Assembly: GCA_002796025.1 (NCBI GenBank)
Contig: PCVQ01000045.1
Coordinates: 6,440 to 15,688 of the forward strand
Direction: 5' to 3'
Length of the DNA: 9,249 nt
Source: Candidatus Peregrinibacteria bacterium CG11_big_fil_rev_8_21_14_0_20_46_8
GTDB lineage: Bacteria > Patescibacteriota > Gracilibacteria > UBA1369 > UM-FILTER-53-11
In this document: positions 1 to 5,969 of the stretch, one piece after another
Position numbering within the stretch: the first letter of the stretch is position 1
How the letters are laid out: each line of letters opens with the position of its first letter
Position numbers and translations under genes: made by a program
The notes under the pieces: model-generated
The model's input: only the letters and a program-made list of their open reading frames with translations
Told to the model about the DNA's origin: nothing
Databases searched by the model: none

Positions 1-1
1 T

Positions 2-976
2 GGCGATACAAATACCAATGCGGTAAATATTGGCGCAGCCAGTTTGGAATCATTTTCTATTGTGACCGATAATGATGCAGCAAACGATATCGCAATTACC
101 GGCAGCGTGGATATTAGCGGTCAGCTGCAAATTACACTGGATGGCGATGCGGTAACAGCTGAAGCGCTTTGCGGCAACCAAGCCGATGGCGATGTAGCGG
201 ATACTGCTGATGTAACAATTTCAGACTGTGACGGCGCACCGACAGCAGACTATGCAGAGATGTATCCGGTACAAGATGATGTAGAATTCGGCGACCTTGT
301 TGCGCTTGGCAACAAAACAGTTATGACCGAAGACGGCAAACAAATCGTACAGCTCGTAAAAGCTGACGCAGCGAATGCACAACGTGCAGTTGGTATTGTG
401 TCGAACAATTTCGGCGACTTTACTTCTGCCGGATACAATGTACCGGAAGAAGACAATCCAATGCCGGTTGCACTCAATGGCCGCGTACCGGTGAAGGTAA
501 TTAACGAAGGCGGAAAAATTGCTGTTGGCGATTATCTTACCGTTTCATCTACAGCCGGCCATGCGATGAAGGCAACAAAGAGCAGCCGTGTTATTGGTAT
601 GGCACTTGAATCGTTCAATCCTTCGATATTTTCACGCGGACGGGGCGAAATTATGGTCTATGTTATGAACTTTTGGTGGGAAGTACCTGCAACAAAAATT
701 GCAGTAGAGCATGTAGATGCTACTGCACCGCGCATGATGCTCGGAGCGGCAAGTGACTACGCGATTTTAAATTGTACAGATCGCACTGCACTTACAATTA
801 ACACAGAAAATGCATATGAAGGAAAAAAATTTATTGTATCGGTCAATAACCGCAAAAATCGCACTGGTATCTGTACGGTACAAGATCCACGTGGCAGCCT
901 TCTCGAGTTGCGCCACTACGATGCCGCAACATTCATCTACGACGGAAGCGCATGGCTCTTGCTCAACCGAAGCTAA
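2..976 (+). CDS. C-terminal part of a large surface/tail-fibre-like protein (5' end outside window)
   Basis: The frame is open from base 2 with no convincing start, so the gene begins upstream of the window; the first candidate start inside (TTG at 44) is not credible. About 324 codons are visible, ending in TAA. The first ~80 residues are rich in Asp, Ala, Thr and Asn, with short beta-repeat-like phrases (ITGSVDISGQLQITLDGD). Then follows a compact module beginning TADYAEMYPVQDDVEFGD and running through NGRVPVKV and a repeated-strand region to GEIMVYVMNFWW. I recognise this module from the C-termini of very large CPR cell-surface proteins. The last ~85 residues (ending FIYDGSAWLLLNRS) resemble the beta-rich ends of tail fibres or collar proteins. 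It is probably secreted or displayed on the surface and probably binds or scaffolds something; no catalytic motif is visible. Four cysteines could form disulfides. The family resemblance is from memory; a precise function cannot be given. Confidence 0.75.
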   Translation, partial: GDTNTNAVNIGAASLESFSIVTDNDAANDIAITGSVDISGQLQITLDGDAVTAEALCGNQADGDVADTADVTISDCDGAPTADYAEMYPVQDDVEFGDLVALGNKTVMTEDGKQIVQLVKADAANAQRAVGIVSNNFGDFTSAGYNVPEEDNPMPVALNGRVPVKVINEGGKIAVGDYLTVSSTAGHAMKATKSSRVIGMALESFNPSIFSRGRGEIMVYVMNFWWEVPATKIAVEHVDATAPRMMLGAASDYAILNCTDRTALTINTENAYEGKKFIVSVNNRKNRTGICTVQDPRGSLLELRHYDAATFIYDGSAWLLLNRS

Positions 977-1767
977 GACCTGCCCTTCCACTTCCAAAAG
1001 TATTTAATTGCGGAGCTCACGTGGATCCAAAAGATTCGGTTGAGCAGCGTAGATACGAAAGAACCTCCCGAAAGACGTTTGTGCGAGTGCAATGCGCGTG
1101 CCTTAGGATAATAAACAACGCGATAACCAGCACCCCAAACGCGCCGACAGAGGTCGATATCTTCCATAAAGAGAAAAAAGCGCTCGTCAAAGCCGCGCAG
1201 CTCTTGAAAGAGCTCTTTGGAGATCAGAAAACAGGCGCCGGTGACAATGTCGACATCTTGCACTTGTGAGTGGTCAAAATCTTCCATGACATAGTGTCTA
1301 TATCGCGCCCTAAAACGACCAAGCCTTTTAAGCGGCGTACGCTTAATAACTAAATCGAGGGGTGTCATAAAGCGGCGGCACGAGTCTTGGATTTGATCGT
1401 TATAAAAATAGAGCTGTGGCGCAACGATCCCTAAATCGGAATGTTCTTGTGCATAGTGAAGGAGCTTACGGACAGTATCTTTTTCTACAACAACATCGGG
1501 ATTTAAAATCAGCAGATAATCGCCGCGCGCTGCATCGGCACCGCGATTATTGCCAAAGCCGTAGCCGGTATTGCGCTGCAATGCCACAAGGGTAATTTCT
1601 TTTTCTTCGTGCAGCTTTTTAAGATAAGAAAGATTCTCCGCATCAGAGGCATTATCAACAACAATAATCTCTAATTCAAAATCGCCACTGCTCTTTTTAA
1701 GAGCCTCAATACAGAGGCGCGTAAGATAGGAACAATTATGGTTGACGATAATTGCTGAAACGAGCAT
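973..1767 (-). CDS. Family 2 glycosyltransferase (rhamnosyltransferase-like)
   Basis: 264 residues, starting at ATG. It has the GT-A fold signature of family 2 in order: an N-terminal strand VSAIIVNHN (3-11), the nucleotide-binding VDNAS (37-41), NTGYGFGNNRG (66-76), the DxD-equivalent NPDV (89-92), GACFLISKELF (177-187) and GFDERFFLFMEDIDL (192-206) carrying the ED motif expected of the catalytic base. This arrangement is typical of WbbL/RfbF-like enzymes that add rhamnose or a related sugar from a nucleotide sugar to a surface polysaccharide at the cytoplasmic face of the membrane. The C-terminus (FWIHVSSAIKYFWKWKGRS) is aromatic and basic and could touch the membrane; there is no clear transmembrane helix. 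It starts 14 nt after the GlmU-like gene, so the two are probably co-transcribed. No Shine-Dalgarno sequence is present. Its TAG stop overlaps the TAA of the convergent + strand gene. Sugar donor and acceptor cannot be told. Confidence 0.93.
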   Translation of the reverse strand: MLVSAIIVNHNCSYLTRLCIEALKKSSGDFELEIIVVDNASDAENLSYLKKLHEEKEITLVALQRNTGYGFGNNRGADAARGDYLLILNPDVVVEKDTVRKLLHYAQEHSDLGIVAPQLYFYNDQIQDSCRRFMTPLDLVIKRTPLKRLGRFRARYRHYVMEDFDHSQVQDVDIVTGACFLISKELFQELRGFDERFFLFMEDIDLCRRVWGAGYRVVYYPKARALHSHKRLSGGSFVSTLLNRIFWIHVSSAIKYFWKWKGRS

Positions 1768-1781
1768 GAGATATAGATAAA

Positions 1782-3158
1782 TTACAGCACATCCCTTTTC
1801 GGGATTTTTGCTGTGTTCTTTTTTATCACAAGTTCTGATTTACCATACACAAATGAGCCATCGGGAATATCCTGAGCTACTACAATACCGGCACCAATCA
1901 TACTATCACTGCCAATCTTTTTCCCCGGCATAAAGCTTGTGTTAATACCCACACGAATATTATTTCCGGTAACAATGCCAAGCTTTGTGCGACCAGTGTC
2001 GACAGCTTCTCCTTTAATGTCCACTAAGATATTCCCTTCATCAAGGCGCAAATTACCGGTTACCGTTCCGGCACCAAACGACACATTGTTGCCGATGATG
2101 CTATCGCCAATGTAGTTTGTATGTGTCCAGACATTGTCACCAATGAAACTGCGAGCTACCTCTGAGCCAAAACCAATGACGCAGTTATCACCAATATGTG
2201 AACCTCGAATAAGTGCGCCGGTAGCGACAAGAGAATTCTTTCCAATATAGACAGGGCCTTGCACCACGGCATTATCTAAAATCCGAACGCCATCGTCTAA
2301 AATAACCGGCCCATTCACAATCGCACTCTTTGCTATCTTCACGCCGCGCCCCTTCTTTATTGCATGTGATCCTCGCGAAGGCGAAGTAGGCAAAAACTTC
2401 TCCATCACATCCAAGACGTGCCACGGATATTTTACCGGTAACCAAGAAGCATCGTAGACAACAGCGCGATAAGAAATCGCAGCAAAGAGTCTTTGCAGAG
2501 CTGCTTCGTACACATCATCATATTTGGATTTTGTATTTTTAAGACTCTGTATCAATGCAGCAGAATCCGGGTGATAGTGGACCACAATATTTACTAAATC
2601 ACTCGGCTCTTTTCCGGCACCGGGCTTCTCAACAATTTTTGTAATAGTGCCGTCTTGAGTAATCGTAAGATAGCCACCAGGAAAATATGTGCTGACCTTT
2701 TTCGCCAGCAGCAAGCCATCTTTACCAGGCCGCTTAAATTTATTAAAGGCTTTATCTTGAACCAGATCATTGCCGCTCAAAACCAAAATCGGCTTACCAG
2801 CAATCCATTGTTCTGCAGCCAATATCGCTCCGGCCATACCATCTTGCAGCTTTTTCTGCTCTATAATTGTAATGCGCGCCTGCCCCGCCTTGCTTGCCCC
2901 GCCCTGCTTGCCCCGCCTTGGCGGTGGGCGGCGGGCGGTGGCCTTCTTATTTTCGTGTGCAACCTCTCGTAAAAAATCCAAATTATGCTTGCCTCCAACA
3001 AGTGCAATATCTGTGTAACCAACCTTCGTCAAAGCCTCCAACTGATATTGAATAAGCGGCTTCCCAAGGAGACGCAGTGCATTTTTGTCGTCAATTGGCG
3101 CCATACGAGTCGAGCGGCCCGCTGCTAGAAGTAACGCTTTAAAACCTTTTTTCGGCAT
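1782..3158 (-). CDS. GlmU-like sugar-phosphate nucleotidyltransferase with left-handed beta-helix domain
   Basis: 458 residues, ATG start 12 nt after the diverged purP. The N-terminal half (about 6-255) is a nucleotidyltransferase: LLLAAGRSTRM (9-19) is the glycine-rich NTP loop (Ser where Gly-Thr is more usual), GKPLI (32-36) follows, then EQKKLQDGMAGAIL (100-113), SGND (128-131, metal-site aspartate), FPGGYLTI (159-166) and IVEKPG (175-180). From about 270 to 440 there are hexapeptide repeats (GPVILDDGV, GPVYIGKNSLV and others) forming a left-handed beta helix, with GAGTVTGNLR (362-371) and TGRTKLGIVTGNNIRVGIN (388-406), as in archaeal two-domain GlmU/Sto0452-type enzymes. It probably makes UDP-GlcNAc, dTDP-glucose or a related nucleotide sugar, perhaps with acyl transfer by the C-terminal domain; substrates are not readable. 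It is likely to feed the glycosyltransferase just downstream. Residues 73-95 are a foreign-looking Arg/Pro/Gly/Ala-rich insert (see the repeat entry). No Shine-Dalgarno sequence. Confidence 0.9.
   Translation of the reverse strand: MPKKGFKALLLAAGRSTRMAPIDDKNALRLLGKPLIQYQLEALTKVGYTDIALVGGKHNLDFLREVAHENKKATARRPPPRRGKQGGASKAGQARITIIEQKKLQDGMAGAILAAEQWIAGKPILVLSGNDLVQDKAFNKFKRPGKDGLLLAKKVSTYFPGGYLTITQDGTITKIVEKPGAGKEPSDLVNIVVHYHPDSAALIQSLKNTKSKYDDVYEAALQRLFAAISYRAVVYDASWLPVKYPWHVLDVMEKFLPTSPSRGSHAIKKGRGVKIAKSAIVNGPVILDDGVRILDNAVVQGPVYIGKNSLVATGALIRGSHIGDNCVIGFGSEVARSFIGDNVWTHTNYIGDSIIGNNVSFGAGTVTGNLRLDEGNILVDIKGEAVDTGRTKLGIVTGNNIRVGINTSFMPGKKIGSDSMIGAGIVVAQDIPDGSFVYGKSELVIKKNTAKIPKRDVL
1784..1814 (-). 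other. Interrupted hairpin over the stop codon between nucleotidyltransferase and glycosyltransferase genes
   Basis: ACAGCA (1784-1789) pairs with TGCTGT (1809-1814), and inside it ATCCC (1791-1795) pairs with GGGAT (1801-1805), with a 1/3-nt internal loop and a 5-nt apical loop. It covers the last codons and stop of the upstream gene and ends before the start of the glycosyltransferase. Read on the - strand it has no U-run after it, so it is not a terminator for the operon. Read on the + strand it is followed by GTTCTTTTTT and could stop antisense transcription coming from the convergent gene. It could equally be a chance structure. Confidence 0.35.
2874..2942. repeat. GC-rich tandem/palindromic repeat inserted in frame in the nucleotidyltransferase gene
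   Basis: Three adjacent 14-bp units read on the + strand as TGCCCCGCCTTGCT (2881-2894), TGCCCCGCCCTGCT (2895-2908) and TGCCCCGCCTTGGC (2909-2922). The last runs into a palindrome, CCGCC-TT-GGCGG (2913-2924), and then a G-rich tract to about 2939 that can fold back on the C-rich units. Base composition is far more GC-rich than the gene around it. On the coding (-) strand it gives 23 residues (73-95) such as RRPPPRRGKQGG. These fall just before the strand ITIIEQKK and are not expected in the nucleotidyltransferase fold. The length, 69 nt, keeps the frame. It resembles palindromic repeat elements that insert into coding genes, like those known in Rickettsia. Exact ends are uncertain by a few bases. 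Confidence 0.72.
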
Positions 3159-3170
3159 TATTGTTGTTCA

Positions 3171-4322
3171 TTATGTAACCAGCTCGGCAAGTTTTCCCTG
3201 CTTCACCCCCTCGGCAATTTCCATAGCAATACGCTCGCCAAAACTTATCGGATGACCGTACAAATAGCCGCTGTACGGAGTAGAGGCGGTACCCGGCGAA
3301 CCCGGAATCCTCATACTCACATCAAAGATTACAATATCTTCCTTGCCCTCTTCGGCAACAACGGCGCCTTGCAATGCGAACGGCCCAATAATTCCGGGAG
3401 CGTGCTCCTTTTGCGTAGCTGCAACAAAGCGCTCGCCCATGTCGTAAATTTTTTCTAACAGCGATTCCTTTACCGTAACCGCAACGTGGCCGGTCTCAAT
3501 CATCTTCACATCAAAACCTTTCTTATGCAGCTGGATTTGATCCCAGGCCGGCATTCGGAGCAAGCCGTCTAAGTTTGTTTGACGACGCATATCGGTACCC
3601 ATTAACTCAACCTCACCTGCAAATGGTGAATAGAAAAAATTAAAATTCACATGCGCGCCGACAATAAATTCCTCGATCACCGCGTCCTTAATTGCCACTT
3701 CCGTAAAATCTCCGGCCGCAAGACCGCGCTCAACAACCTCTTTATAATGATCAAAATCCTTAACAACAAAAAATGCCCGCTCATATCCGCGCGTAGCTTC
3801 ATTTACTTTAACTAACACATGCCGGTCGATATCTTCGGGCCGTTCAAAGATAATCGGCGTACGAATGCCCGCCTTTTGCAAAAGGTAGTACTGATTTTTT
3901 TCCTGATCCCGCTCCTCTTTTTTAAGCAAGGTCCGAGTTCCAAAAATCGGTACGCGAAAATCTTTTTCAACTTTTTCAAAGTCGCAGTAGACCCAAAAGT
4001 AACGGTTGTGGATGAAGACCGTATTCATTTTGCGCAGCCGCTCCTGCACATCGCTATCCACCACATCGCCGAATTTAGGGACTACAATAACCTCATCAAT
4101 ACAGCCGAGCTCAGCGCCAGCCCGATTTTCCGCTGCCCGCCGCTTCAAATATTTCTGATACGTCTTTTCGCGCCCTTCCTGACATACCGCCACCGTGCGG
4201 AATCCGTGCTTTTTAGCCCCGGCACAGACATCTAAAGCGCTGTGACCGCCAAGCACACCGATGGTCAGCTGATCTTGATCGTAGTCTGCGAGGAGCGCCT
4301 GAATGTCTTGAGAAGAGATCAC
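3171..4322 (-). CDS. Diverged PurP paralogue (ATP-grasp, DUF1246/DUF1297)
   Basis: The GTG at 4322 is chosen as start (383 residues): from there VISSQDIQALL...LTIGVLGGH lines up residue for residue, as I remember it, with the start of Methanocaldococcus jannaschii PurP, placing His27 at the same number. An upstream GTG at 4346 would add 8 residues. The protein shares the whole PurP frame: GGHS (25-28), RPEDIDRHVLVKV (161-173), EEFIVG (217-222), ESLLEKIYDMGERF (286-299), GPFALQ (313-318), PISFGERIAMEI. However, the loops that mark true PurP differ: IHNRYF replaces PHGSF, KKEERD replaces the WES region, NEATRGYER replaces the glycine-rich GAKGGLGYF, TDMRRQTN replaces DKRYESN, and FDVSMRIPGSPGT replaces FEISARxxxGTN. 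An insert of about 14 residues (near 60-73) is also present. ATP-grasp ligase chemistry is likely but the substrate may not be AICAR. It is followed at 12 nt by the nucleotidyltransferase gene, so a role with surface sugars is possible. Confidence 0.85.
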   Translation of the reverse strand: MISSQDIQALLADYDQDQLTIGVLGGHSALDVCAGAKKHGFRTVAVCQEGREKTYQKYLKRRAAENRAGAELGCIDEVIVVPKFGDVVDSDVQERLRKMNTVFIHNRYFWVYCDFEKVEKDFRVPIFGTRTLLKKEERDQEKNQYYLLQKAGIRTPIIFERPEDIDRHVLVKVNEATRGYERAFFVVKDFDHYKEVVERGLAAGDFTEVAIKDAVIEEFIVGAHVNFNFFYSPFAGEVELMGTDMRRQTNLDGLLRMPAWDQIQLHKKGFDVKMIETGHVAVTVKESLLEKIYDMGERFVAATQKEHAPGIIGPFALQGAVVAEEGKEDIVIFDVSMRIPGSPGTASTPYSGYLYGHPISFGERIAMEIAEGVKQGKLAELVT

Positions 4323-4329
4323 GGGCCAA

Positions 4330-4338
4330 AGTATAGCA
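4330..4338 (-). promoter_or_regulatory. Extended -10 promoter element next to the diverged purP start
   Basis: On the - strand the sequence reads TGCTATACT followed by TTGGCCC and the GTG start at 4322. TG-n-TATACT is a good extended -10 box. There is no strong -35 hexamer at 16-18 bp (CGAATA lies 17 bp upstream), which extended -10 promoters tolerate. A transcript would begin about 7 nt after the box, at or next to the GTG, giving a leaderless mRNA. This would be the promoter for the purP-like/nucleotidyltransferase/glycosyltransferase cluster. If the GTG at 4346 were the true start, the element would lie inside the gene. Confidence 0.5.
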
Positions 4339-4397
4339 GATTGCACAATGGATATTCGCGAAATTTGACAATATTTATGAAAAACAGTTTTCTATAC

Positions 4398-4413
4398 ATT
4401 TCGCCGGCGAAAT
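4398..4413. promoter_or_regulatory. Perfect 16-bp palindrome, candidate operator
   Basis: ATTTCGCCGGCGAAAT is a perfect palindrome about 75 bp upstream of the diverged purP start, in non-coding DNA. A shorter relative, TTCGCGAA (4355-4362), lies between it and the candidate -10 box. The shared half-site TTCGC/GCGAA at two places near a promoter is what a dimeric repressor or activator would need. No regulator gene is in the window to pair with it. Confidence 0.45.
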
Positions 4414-4583
4414 TACAGGTTAAGGCTCGATTAGACAATTTTTCTTCTAAATTGGCAATTGCTGCAATCTTAACAATTAGTGGCCCAAATAGAAATCACA
4501 GGCCGTTCGAGGGAGTATGCGCAAAATAATCTGTTGATAGAGGAGTGACTCCGCAATTTCCTAGGAAGCCCGCTAACCTGTAA
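4413..4583 (-). other. Non-coding region with long-range pairing before the diverged purP
   Basis: The gap 4323-4625 (303 nt) holds no gene I can support. Within it TTACAGGTTA (4413-4422) and TAACCTGTAA (4574-4583) are exact inverted copies. Next to them GGCT (4424-4427) can pair with AGCC (4567-4570), closing a region of about 140 nt. Inside are smaller hairpins: CTAAATTG (4447-4454) with CAATTAG (4474-4480) enclosing ATTG-CTG-CAAT (4458-4468), GGCC at 4482 with GGCC at 4501, and GGAGT-G-ACTCC (4542-4552). This could be a structured RNA, a small mobile element with inverted ends, or chance in AT-rich DNA. I see no match to the purine, ZTP or PRPP riboswitch cores I know. Confidence 0.3.
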
Positions 4584-4597
4584 CCTTGACTTATGCT

Positions 4598-4615
4598 AAA
4601 AAATGCTGCGCCAGC
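4598..4615 (-). terminator. Weak Rho-independent terminator after canonical purP
   Basis: On the - strand GCTG-GCG-CAGC (4615-4605) is followed by ATTTTTT, starting about 10 nt after the purP stop codon. The stem is only 4 bp of mostly GC pairs with a 3-nt loop, so it is weak, but the position and U-run are right. It would separate canonical purP from the diverged paralogue downstream. Confidence 0.4.
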
Positions 4616-4625
4616 GAAGATAAGC

Positions 4626-5648
4626 CTACCCCAACACCTCCTCAATCTTTCCCCCATCTGCCGCCTCTTTAATATCGCGCGCGATGCGCCGGCCGGTAGA
4701 CATTGGCACATCGTACCGCAAATCAGTGTACGGCGACCCCTTAATATACAAATTAGTACCCGCAACAATGCGCGCGGAAATTTCAAATACCCAAAATTGC
4801 AGATCTTTATCGATAATCATCTCTAAGCAGAACGGGCCAAACAAACCGCCATCCGTAATTTTGCGCGACTCCTCCACAACGCGCTCGCCCATGGCAAAGA
4901 GCTGCGGCAGAAGCGATTCTCGAATAACCACCGGAATATTTCCCGTAATGGTATAACTTGTCTTAATTCCAACATCGATCTGATCTTTTGCAGCAATACG
5001 GCCAATCGAATCGGCATTCGACTCATACCGCTTATCGAAACTCATAATCTCAAGCTCGCCGGTCAGGCGTGAATAAAAGTAGTGCGCGTACATCGGCACA
5101 CCCACAATATATTCCTGAATTGCATAATCCTTTTCTTCAGGATATTCATCAATACGCTGCTTAAATTCGTTCGGAGAATTTGCAATAAAGTAGCCTAAGC
5201 CGCCTTTGGCGCCATGGAATTTTACAATAACCGGCCGGTCAATATCGTCGGGATTCTTAAAAATCTTAGGTAGCCGCAAATCGGAGTTCAAAAGCCATTC
5301 CCGCTCTTTGGTGCGGTCCGACTCCCATTCCAAAATCGCCTTGGTTCCATAGTGCATAGCCTTGAGCTGCTGCACACGCTGCGGCCCCAAATAACTTACA
5401 AATGAGCCGTGCGGAATAATAATTGCATTACGCTCAATGAGCTGCTGCTCAATTTCAAAAAAATCTTTGAACTTTTCGATCTCGATAATTTCATCGGCCA
5501 CGCGGTAACTTTCGTAGGGCTTGCGCTGGTCTTTTTGGCACACAACAATGGTTTCAAATCCCTCATCTTTTGCACCCTTGAGAATCTGCAAAGCCGTGTG
5601 GCTGCCAATAGTGGCAATCCGGTATTTTTTAAAATCTCCCTGAGCCAT
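4626..5648 (-). CDS. purP: PurP, formate-dependent AICAR formyltransferase (FAICAR synthetase), archaeal type
   Basis: 340 residues, ATG start. PurP (EC 6.3.4.23) makes FAICAR from AICAR, formate and ATP, the folate-free version of step nine of purine synthesis, best known from archaea. The N-terminal DUF1246 part holds ATIGSH (12-17, with the substrate-binding His17) and IPHGSF (78-83). The DUF1297 ATP-grasp part follows: WES (108-110), the glycine-rich ATP loop FHGAKGGLGYF (144-154), EYIVG (179-183), DKRYESN (205-211), RIAAKDQ (217-223), TGNIPVVIRESLLPQ (235-249), GPFCLE (271-276) and FEISARIVAGTN (288-299). These agree closely with the M. jannaschii enzyme as I remember it, so the copy looks active. 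It is slightly shorter at the N-terminus than the archaeal protein. It lies downstream of purH and a small unknown gene but has its own promoter, overlapped by a 12-bp inverted repeat that spans the start codon. No Shine-Dalgarno sequence. Confidence 0.93.
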   Translation of the reverse strand: MAQGDFKKYRIATIGSHTALQILKGAKDEGFETIVVCQKDQRKPYESYRVADEIIEIEKFKDFFEIEQQLIERNAIIIPHGSFVSYLGPQRVQQLKAMHYGTKAILEWESDRTKEREWLLNSDLRLPKIFKNPDDIDRPVIVKFHGAKGGLGYFIANSPNEFKQRIDEYPEEKDYAIQEYIVGVPMYAHYFYSRLTGELEIMSFDKRYESNADSIGRIAAKDQIDVGIKTSYTITGNIPVVIRESLLPQLFAMGERVVEESRKITDGGLFGPFCLEMIIDKDLQFWVFEISARIVAGTNLYIKGSPYTDLRYDVPMSTGRRIARDIKEAADGGKIEEVLG

Positions 5649-5668
5649 AATAGTTAAGGGAGATTTTA
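5630..5668. promoter_or_regulatory. Perfect 12-bp inverted repeat across the purP promoter and start codon
   Basis: TAAAATCTCCCT (5630-5641) and AGGGAGATTTTA (5657-5668) are exact reverse complements separated by 15 nt. The purP ATG (5648-5646) lies in the loop. The right arm contains the -10 box (5663-5668) of the promoter listed next; the left arm lies in the first codons. If transcription starts near 5656, one arm is not transcribed, which favours a DNA operator that blocks the promoter over an RNA hairpin. Read-through transcripts from purH would carry both arms and could fold with the ATG in the loop. Confidence 0.6.
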
Positions 5669-5691
5669 CTGATTGATTTGAGATTTGTCCA
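5663..5691 (-). promoter_or_regulatory. Sigma-70-type promoter for purP
   Basis: On the - strand TGGACA (5691-5686, five of six to TTGACA) is followed by a 17-bp spacer and TAAAAT (5668-5663, five of six to TATAAT). The start point would be near 5656, leaving a leader of only about 8 nt before the ATG at 5648, without a Shine-Dalgarno sequence. It lies wholly in the gap between the small unknown gene and purP. Confidence 0.65.
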
Positions 5692-5705
5692 GTCTTATGC
5701 GGCTT

Positions 5706-5948
5706 CTAACCAATCTTCACATGATCAAAATGGCCAGGCCATTTTCTCTTCTGCTCTTCCCAAAAAGCATTATATTCTGCACGGCCAACACCCTGTTCTG
5801 GTCTATTATGGACTACGATACCCGCAGCATTCGCGACTTTTCCTTGCACTGAATCTACTTCTCCCATTTCTTGTGGAAGCAATTCAGGATCTGCTTTAGC
5901 GTCGATACTTTCTAAATCATTAACAATTTGTTCGGCTGGACGTACCAT
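5706..5948 (-). CDS. Small protein of unknown function
   Basis: I do not recognise this protein. The ATG at 5948 gives 80 residues, beginning MVRPAEQIVNDLESIDAK and ending in TAG. A GTG at 6020 in the same frame would give 104 residues with a hydrophobic N-terminal stretch (ILPIYCAVGMLLYKY), but the shorter form is preferred because a promoter-like sequence lies inside that extension. The protein is acidic over 10-35 (DLESIDAK, PELLPQEMGEVD) and aromatic and basic near the end (FWEEQKRKWPGHFDH). No membrane segment, cysteine or known motif is visible in the short form. It lies between purH and purP, so a link to purine metabolism is possible but not shown. A real gene is likelier than not, since no other frame explains this interval. 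Confidence 0.55.
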   Translation of the reverse strand: MVRPAEQIVNDLESIDAKADPELLPQEMGEVDSVQGKVANAAGIVVHNRPEQGVGRAEYNAFWEEQKRKWPGHFDHVKIG

Positions 5949-5969
5949 AATGAAATTATTTAAAGAGTA

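Noticed and set aside
3819..4235. Open frame of 138 codons on the + strand
   Set aside because: It lies wholly antisense to the diverged purP and its composition looks like a mirror frame.
4365..4398. Perfect TTGACA -35 box on the + strand with TATACA downstream
   Set aside because: The spacing is 22 bp, too long for a sigma-70 promoter, and no + strand gene follows; it lies antisense to the purP region.
4496..4786. Open frame of 96 codons on the - strand running into the purP 3' end
   Set aside because: Most of it is another frame of purP; the remainder is the non-coding gap with no start context or motif.
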